Notes under the pieces: generated by a model
Told to the model about the DNA's origin: nothing
The model's database searches: none
The model's input: the letters and a program-made list of their open reading frames with translations, nothing else
Position numbers and translations under genes: made by a program
Assembly: GCA_004379165.1 (NCBI GenBank)
Contig: NKXK01000022.1
Span: 1 to 64,000, forward strand
From: Rhodocyclaceae bacterium
GTDB lineage: Bacteria > Pseudomonadota > Gammaproteobacteria > Burkholderiales > Rhodocyclaceae
Reading direction: 5' to 3'
DNA: 64,000 nucleotides
In this document: positions 59,644-64,000 of the stretch, piece after piece
Position numbering within the stretch: the stretch's first letter is position 1
How the letters are laid out: every line of letters begins with the position of its first letter

Positions 59644-60768
59644 TCAGGGTTTGGACGGCGGGGCGGGGATGACAGACTCTGGCCGGCCACGGGCAGGCGG
59701 GCCGAAGCGGGCCTGATCGCGCAGCTTTTGGGCCAGTGCCTGCGACTGATCGCGACGCGCCTCGCTGTATCGGCGCAGGGTCTCGATCTGCGTGGCTGAC
59801 GGGATCGGGGAGTCGAAATCCAGTCCGGATAGCTGTTCGGCGCTGATGGCATAGGGGTCGGCGATCTCGGCCTCGATCCGGCGCGAGATGGCTTCGAGAT
59901 CTTCTCCCGCGGGGGCATCCTTGCGCAGGACGTCCTGCCAGCTTTGCTGTATACGCTCTTCGCGCTCGAAAAATTCGCGAATTTCGTCACGGGCGGCGAC
60001 TTCCTCATGCCAGACGTATTTCGGTTCCGGCAGGCGAAGGATCAGCAGCGCAATGCCGGCGATCAGGATGGCGCCGGCCAGCAGGCGCGGCCGAAGTGGG
60101 CTTGCAGGTCGGTTGCGGGCGCCGCCGGCATCAGGGCCGGCCAGCCGACCAGCAATGCCAGCAGGATTCCGCTGATCAGGCCGCCGATGTGCGCACTGTT
60201 GTCGATACCGGAGACAAACAGACCGAGGCCAGTGCTGATCAGGGTGAACAGGCGGGTAGCCAGGAACAGCCAGCGGAATTCTCCGGCTGGCACTGACTGC
60301 CGCTCGCGCCAGAGGAAAACCAGCAGCGCGCCATAGATGCCGAAAATGGCGCCGGAGCCACCGCCGGGAACGTCCTGGTTGCCCTATATCACCAGCGACA
60401 GCAGATTGCCGGCCAGGCCGCTTCCGACATAAATTGCAGTGAAGCGGGGGCTACCATTGGCCCGCTCGACCAGTGGTCCGCCGTCCCACAGCGCCCACAG
60501 GTTCATGCTCAGATGCAGCACACCGAAGTGCAGGAAAAGGGCGCTGCCGAGACGCCACCATTGGCCATCCTGGGTCGCTGGACCGAATCGCTCCCCAGAC
60601 GAGTTGGACGCTGTTTTGCCCGCCATGCCACAAGCCGGGACCGGCGCCGAGCATCACCCCGAAAATCAGCAGGTTGGCGACAATCAGCAGCACCGTCACC
60701 GGCACCCGGGGCTGACGGGTGCGCAATCGGTCGTACAGTGAGATGGTGGCGGGGGAGGCGGCGGTCAT
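59644..60768 (-). pseudogene. Rhomboid family protease, disrupted by two frameshifts and a stop
   Basis: The gene reads as an intramembrane serine protease broken at three points. From the start (MTAASPATISLYDRLRTRQP) come the first helix and NSVQLVWG. A frameshift near 60585-60592 moves the reading to FGPATQDGQWWRLGSALFLHFGVLHLSMNLWAL. An in-frame TAG at 60384-60386 follows. Then come the catalytic-serine segment GGGSGAIFGIYGALL and the histidine segment NSAHIGGLISG. A second frameshift near 60121-60135 leads into a last helix (LLAGAILIAGIALLIL) and an acidic helical tail ending at TGA 59644. Joined together it would be about 370 residues, with all catalytic motifs kept, which suggests recent loss or sequencing error. 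Confidence 0.82.
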
Positions 60769-60815
60769 CGGCAAGGGCGGGAATGCACATGATAGCGGGC
60801 TGGGCGTGACGCCAT

Positions 60816-60848
60816 CTGCGGTGAACGCGGAATTCGGCCGAAAACCGG
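60816..60848 (-). repeat. Dispersed repeat, copy 14 (reverse)
   Basis: CTGCGGTGAACGCGGAATT followed by CGGCCGAAAACCGG, between the divergent rhomboid pseudogene and the NYN gene. Confidence 0.82.
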
Positions 60849-60902
60849 CATTGACGTCATGTTGCAGACGGGCAGGGCGCATGGCCGGCAAGGCGGAGCA
60901 GG

Positions 60903-60908
60903 TATACT
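60903..60908 (+). promoter_or_regulatory. Possible -10 element of the NYN/LOTUS gene
   Basis: TATACT lies 28 bases before the start codon; no clear -35 element is visible. Confidence 0.35.
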
Positions 60909-60935
60909 CGTGGCCTCCTCAGTAGAAAGTCAGTC

Positions 60936-62249
60936 ATGGCCAATAACGATACCGCTAGCATGGCGCTCTTTTGCGACTTCGAGAACATTGCTCTCGGCGT
61001 GCGCGACGCCCAGTACGAAAAATTCGACATCCGCCCGGTGCTTGAGCGTCTGCTCGCCAAAGGCAGCATCGTCGTCAAGAAAGCCTATTGCGACTGGGAC
61101 CGTTACAAGGGCTTCAAAGCCGCCATGCACGAAGCCAATTTCGAGCTGATCGAAATCCCGCACGTTCGCCAGTCCGGCAAGAATTCTGCCGACATCCGCA
61201 TGGTCGTTGATGCCCTCGACCTTTGCTACACCAAGTCGCATGTCGATACCTTCGTCATCATTTCCGGTGATTCCGATTTCTCGCCGCTGGTCTCCAAGTT
61301 GCGCGAAAACGCCAAGCGGGTGATCGGCGTCGGCGTCAAGCAGTCGTGCTCCGACCTGCTGATCACCAATTGCGACGAATTTATCTATTACGACGATCTC
61401 GTGCGCGACCGCGAAGGCCAGCGCGGCGGGGTGCGTCGCGAGCGCGAAAAGCGCTCGCCGGAAGAAGAAGCCCGTCGTCGCGAGAAGAGCGAAGAGCGAA
61501 AGAATAAGGCAGTTGAACTGGTGGCCACCACGTTCGCCGACATGGTGGCCGACCGCGGCGAGAGCGAGCGCATCTGGGCTTCGGTGCTCAAGGAGGTCAT
61601 CAAGCGCCGAAATCCCGGCTTCAACGAGAGCTATTTTGGTTTCCGCACCTTCGGTAACCTGATCGAGGAGGCTGCCAGCCGGGGCATACTGGCAGTTGGT
61701 CGCGACGAGAAATCCGGCACTTTCGTCACCCGCGCCCAGCCGCGTCCACTCGAGGCAGAGCTACTGACCGACGTGGCCGAGTTATCAGCGACGTCGGCGG
61801 CGCCGGCTATGGTCGACGTGGAAAGTACGCCTATTCCAGAGGTGCCAGCTGCCGCAGTCGAGCCGGTTGCCGACGAGAAGCAGGGCCGCCGTCGTGGTGG
61901 ACGCCGCGGGCGCAAGGATATTCGGGAAGTCAGCGAGCCGGTTGTGCAGGCCGAGCAGTCGTACGAGCCGACACCGCCGCTGGTTATTGAGATGGTTATC
62001 GAATCGCCGGCTCCTGAGGTTGCCCCCAAGCCGGAGGCCGAAGCTGCCAAGCCCCGCCGCGCTGGGCGCCGGCCACGCAAGGTGGCGAGTGCGGTCGTCG
62101 AGGCGACCGCTGCGCCAGAGGCAGCACCCGTGCCTGAGGTGGTCGCCGTAGTGTCGGCTGCCGAGGTGGCTGCGCCGGCCGCCAAACCGAAAAAGCCGCG
62201 CCGCACACCGTCGCGCACGCGCAAACCGAAGGCCGAAGCTGCCAGCTGA
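60936..62249 (+). CDS. NYN-domain putative ribonuclease with LOTUS/OST-HTH domain
   Basis: A 437-residue protein. Residues 8-155 form a NYN (PIN-like) nuclease domain of the LabA/DUF88 type, with acidic residues in ALFCDFENIALG, NSADIRMVVDAL and IISGDSDFSPLV and the tail ITNCDEFIYYDDL. A charged linker follows, then a LOTUS/OST-HTH-like winged helix (about 190-270; VLKEVIKRRNPGFNESYFGFRTFGNLIEEA). The last 150 residues are low-complexity, rich in Ala, Pro, Glu and Arg/Lys (GRRRGGRRGRK, RRAGRRPRK), probably RNA-binding and disordered. The combination points to RNA processing or decay; the target is unknown. Confidence 0.87.
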   Translation: MANNDTASMALFCDFENIALGVRDAQYEKFDIRPVLERLLAKGSIVVKKAYCDWDRYKGFKAAMHEANFELIEIPHVRQSGKNSADIRMVVDALDLCYTKSHVDTFVIISGDSDFSPLVSKLRENAKRVIGVGVKQSCSDLLITNCDEFIYYDDLVRDREGQRGGVRREREKRSPEEEARRREKSEERKNKAVELVATTFADMVADRGESERIWASVLKEVIKRRNPGFNESYFGFRTFGNLIEEAASRGILAVGRDEKSGTFVTRAQPRPLEAELLTDVAELSATSAAPAMVDVESTPIPEVPAAAVEPVADEKQGRRRGGRRGRKDIREVSEPVVQAEQSYEPTPPLVIEMVIESPAPEVAPKPEAEAAKPRRAGRRPRKVASAVVEATAAPEAAPVPEVVAVVSAAEVAAPAAKPKKPRRTPSRTRKPKAEAAS

Positions 62250-62290
62250 TCCGCTATCCGGAAACCGGTAGCATGCCTGCCGGTGATGTG

Positions 62291-62791
62291 TCAGATAACC
62301 TGCAGCAACTTGCTGCGCAGCGCTTCGGCCTCGCGCCGGCCGTCGCGCGAGCTGACGATGGCGTGATACCACTCGTCGTACAGCGCCCGCAGGCCGGCGT
62401 GCCCGTCAGCCTTCGCCAGGCGATCGAGCAGGGAACTGGCGCCGAGGGCGCCGACGAAGGTGTTCACGGTATTGACCATGAAATTTCGCGCCATCTGCAG
62501 GCGCAGCGGGTCCGCGTTAGCTGGCAGTTCGCTGAAGGCGGTGATCGGCGGCAAGGATTGCACTGCCGCCACCGGCGCACCACCCGTACTCGATACGGCG
62601 ATCAGTTCAAGTTCTTCGAGTAGACCAAGCGTGTTCTGCAGATCGTCGGCAAGCAGCATGGTGCGCAGTTCCTCGACGCTGCGCTTGCCGTCGACCATGA
62701 TCAACACGCGTCGCTGACGGGGCGTCAGGCCGCCGGATTTGGCGACGACCTCATCCTGCCCTTTCGGGGTTTTGGCGAATACAACGGCCAT
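62291..62791 (-). CDS. Conserved hypothetical protein, winged-helix-like
   Basis: A 166-residue soluble protein. The N-terminal 70 residues (GLTPRQRRVLIMVDGKRSVEELRTML, LGLLEELELIAV) resemble a small winged-helix module of the kind that reads out regulatory signals. The C-terminal half is helical (NFMVNTVNTFVGALGASSLLDRL; EAEALRSKLLQVI). I do not recognise a named family. It stands alone between convergent NYN and divergent panD, with its own leader. Confidence 0.7.
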   Translation of the reverse strand: MAVVFAKTPKGQDEVVAKSGGLTPRQRRVLIMVDGKRSVEELRTMLLADDLQNTLGLLEELELIAVSSTGGAPVAAVQSLPPITAFSELPANADPLRLQMARNFMVNTVNTFVGALGASSLLDRLAKADGHAGLRALYDEWYHAIVSSRDGRREAEALRSKLLQVI

Positions 62792-62845
62792 GAGTTTGTC
62801 TCCATTTCTTTAGTGATGTTTTGCAGGCCATTGTACAGAAAAAGA

Positions 62846-62869
62846 AAAACCCGCCAAAAGGCGGGTTTT
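62846..62869 (-). terminator. Terminator after panD
   Basis: A perfect 10-bp stem (AAAACCCGCC with GGCGGGTTTT) and AAAA loop, followed on the minus strand by a CTTTTTCTG tract. Confidence 0.88.
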
Positions 62870-62893
62870 CACAAGGGCGGCGAAGGCCAGCAA

Positions 62894-63277
62894 TCAGGCA
62901 GCGGCCTGCACCGGAATCTTGTGGCCGCGGCGGGTGATGCGGTTCTGCGAATCGACGTAGATCAGTTCCGGCTCGTACTTGGTCAGTTCGAGTTCGTTGT
63001 AGACCGCAAAGGTGGCGATGATCAGAATGTCGCCCGGGGCCGCGCGACGGGCAGCCGAGCCGTTCACCGAGATCACGCCCGATCCGCGCTCGGCGCGGAT
63101 GGCATAGGTAGTGAAACGCTCGCCGTTGTTGACGTTCCAGATGTCGATCTGTTCGTATTCCTTGATGTTGGCTGCTTCAAGCAGGTCTTCATCGATGGCG
63201 CACGAACCTTCATAGTGCAGGTCGGCATGGGTGGCCGTTACACGGTGCAGCTTGGATTTCAACATGGTTCTCTGCAT
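62894..63277 (-). CDS. panD: Aspartate 1-decarboxylase
   Basis: PanD decarboxylates aspartate to beta-alanine for pantothenate. The 127-residue proenzyme has the family start [29 protein letters not shown], in which the Gly-Ser bond is cleaved to form the pyruvoyl group, and [16 protein letters not shown]. An upstream ATG four codons earlier is possible, but 63277 aligns with the family. It is 90 bases downstream of panC. Confidence 0.96.
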   Translation of the reverse strand: MQRTMLKSKLHRVTATHADLHYEGSCAIDEDLLEAANIKEYEQIDIWNVNNGERFTTYAIRAERGSGVISVNGSAARRAAPGDILIIATFAVYNELELTKYEPELIYVDSQNRITRRGHKIPVQAAA

Positions 63278-63367
63278 GGTTTCACTCATCCAGAAAGTTG
63301 GGGGAAGCGCATTGTAACGACAAAATCCCTCGTGTCAACGCGTGTAATTATGGATATCGGCCGCAGC

Positions 63368-64000
<633 letters not shown>

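Noticed and set aside
59361-60008. Long minus-strand frame after the rhomboid region
   Set aside because: Its composition (Arg, Ser, Pro-rich) is that of a shadow; the true coding text in this stretch is the rhomboid C-terminal tail in another frame, and the left end lies antisense-free inside norC.

Overview
The window looks like chromosomal DNA from a denitrifying betaproteobacterium, most likely a Rhodocyclales/Azonexaceae member close to Dechloromonas. That placement is inferred from high GC, the exbB-exbD-lpxK-kdsB-adk order, cyanophycin synthesis genes, PPi-dependent phosphofructokinase plus a membrane pyrophosphatase, and a cd1/cNOR denitrification set. No database search was possible.

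Layout. 1-4.6 kb: truncated HD-GYP gene, glutathione transferase, purB, two small proteins, a cytochrome c' gene broken by a 55-bp tandem duplication, and a cytochrome b561. 4.7-10.2 kb (minus): queA-tgt-yajC-secD-secF. 10.2-12.8 kb: a small decayed genomic island at tRNA-Leu(CAA), bounded by a 58-bp exact repeat of the tRNA 3' part, with an AlpA-like regulator, an ISL3-type transposase fragment and a DUF4258/DUF2283 pair. 12.8-20.6 kb: the nir locus. nirE (minus, coupled to a Rap1a-like gene) diverges from nirS, a c-552-type cytochrome, a cupredoxin, nirC, nirF, a fused nirDL, nirG and nirH. 20.8-31.6 kb (minus): a cyanophycin ABC transporter, a DUF1854 protein, two cyanophycin synthetases, then glpK-glpD. 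31.8-34.6 kb: nirJ-nirN with its own Dnr box. 34.6-38.9 kb: a histidine-kinase remnant, an L,D-transpeptidase-like protein, a SpmA/SpmB fusion, rluE, DUF192 and ubiC. 39-44.5 kb (minus): a large hybrid sensor kinase, sodB and xseA. 44.7-51.8 kb (plus): exbB-exbD-lpxK-Trm112-kdsB-adk-pfp-hppA. 51.9-59.5 kb (minus): norC-norB, norE-norF-norQ, two accessory membrane/redox genes, norD and a Dnr-type regulator. 59.6-64 kb: a rhomboid pseudogene, a NYN/LOTUS protein, a conserved hypothetical, panD and the 3' part of panC.

How the genes work together. NirS reduces nitrite to NO. NirE, NirF, NirDL, NirG, NirH, NirJ and NirN supply its haem d1. NorCB, matured with NorD and NorQ, reduces NO to N2O. A Dnr-like regulator sits beside the nor genes, and good TTGAT-N4-ATCAA boxes lie before nirS and nirJ. 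The cph genes store N and C as cyanophycin. Adk, Pfp and HppA suggest a PPi-linked energy economy.

The most unusual feature is a family of about 15 copies of a roughly 31-36 bp dispersed element with the core CTGCGGTGAACCCGGAAAA (or its complement). It occurs between genes and also inside reading frames: an apparent in-frame insertion in queA, the NirC signal peptide, glpD, lpxK, and the start of the L,D-transpeptidase gene. Three other genes show fresh decay: cytochrome c', the rhomboid protease, and the kinase remnant lying between two copies of the repeat.
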